Assembly: GCA_964244115.1 (NCBI GenBank)
Contig: CAXTHM010000004.1
Location: 38,734-102,733 of the forward strand
DNA: 64,000 bases
Reading direction: 5' to 3'
Source: CADCWK01 sp964244115
GTDB lineage: Bacteria; Chloroflexota; Chloroflexia; Thermomicrobiales; UBA6265
Shown here: positions 61,879-64,000 of the stretch, one piece after another
Layout: each line of letters begins with the position of its first letter
Numbering within the stretch: the stretch's first letter is position 1
Translations under genes and position numbers: made by a program
Notes under the pieces: model-generated
Seen by the model: only the letters and a program-made list of their open reading frames with translations
Databases searched by the model: none
Told to the model about the DNA's origin: nothing

Positions 61879-64000
<2,122 letters not shown>

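Overview
The window is about 64 kb of very GC-rich bacterial DNA with one 10-base N gap. It looks like a draft chromosome of a Chloroflexota bacterium, possibly Thermomicrobia-like. That is an inference from gene content and codon use (urease, ScpA/ScpB, a zinc-finger sigma-54, TAT-type secreted copper proteins, a transglutaminase/alpha-E/ATP-grasp cluster). No rRNA or other direct phylogenetic marker is present.

Region by region. (1) 1-12.2 kb is a surface-polysaccharide locus: a sugar-nucleotide epimerase end, serine-acetyltransferase-like and WcaF-like acetyltransferases, an O-antigen ligase/polymerase, two GT4 glycosyltransferases joined by ATGA overlaps, a membrane O-acyltransferase, and, on the minus strand, a flippase plus a second pyruvyl-transferase-family protein. 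A decayed amino-acid permease start (11.7-12.2 kb) lies at its edge. (2) 12.3-17.3 kb is a urease operon read leftward: fused ureAB, ureC, ureF, ureG, ureD. No ureE is seen; UreG carries a His-rich tail. (3) 17.6-22.3 kb encodes an exported multicopper oxidase and two secreted beta-propeller/cupredoxin proteins. (4) 22.4-28.7 kb is a peptide-metabolism-type cluster: circularly permuted ATP-grasp, alpha-E, three transglutaminases, and a 51-codon ORF coupled to one of them and bracketed by an inverted repeat. One transglutaminase is split only by the assembly gap. (5) 29-38.4 kb is mixed metabolism: cupin, LysE exporter, M20 amidohydrolase, class F-like sortase, SGNH hydrolase, LLM oxidoreductase, DHFR-like protein, heparinase-like secreted protein and DinB.

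(6) 38.5-44.0 kb is a small integrative element next to tRNA-Arg(CCG): truncated genes at its left edge, a run of small phage-like genes with overlapping starts (one with an in-frame amber codon), two minus-strand cargo genes resembling defence genes (a nucleotide-processing DRHyd/TIR-like protein and a DUF4145 protein), then an XRE regulator and a tyrosine integrase. (7) 44.3-56.2 kb has an AraC-type regulator, RpoN, two site-2 proteases, an Rrf2 regulator with a cysteine desulfurase, ScpA/ScpB, HD and Nudix proteins. A good -24/-12 promoter lies between rpoN and the divergent site-2 protease gene. (8) 56.5-64 kb has two oligopeptide-type ABC ATPases, an HpcH/HpaI aldolase, DprA, a REP-associated transposase flanked by inverted three-hairpin repeats, and a UvrA-like protein running off the window.

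Scattered intergenic hairpin repeats (near 14.7, 27.1, 33.4, 45.8, 53.9 and 56.2 kb) share sequence blocks or hairpins with CGCA/TGCG loops, like those around the transposase. They form a REP-like family in this genome.
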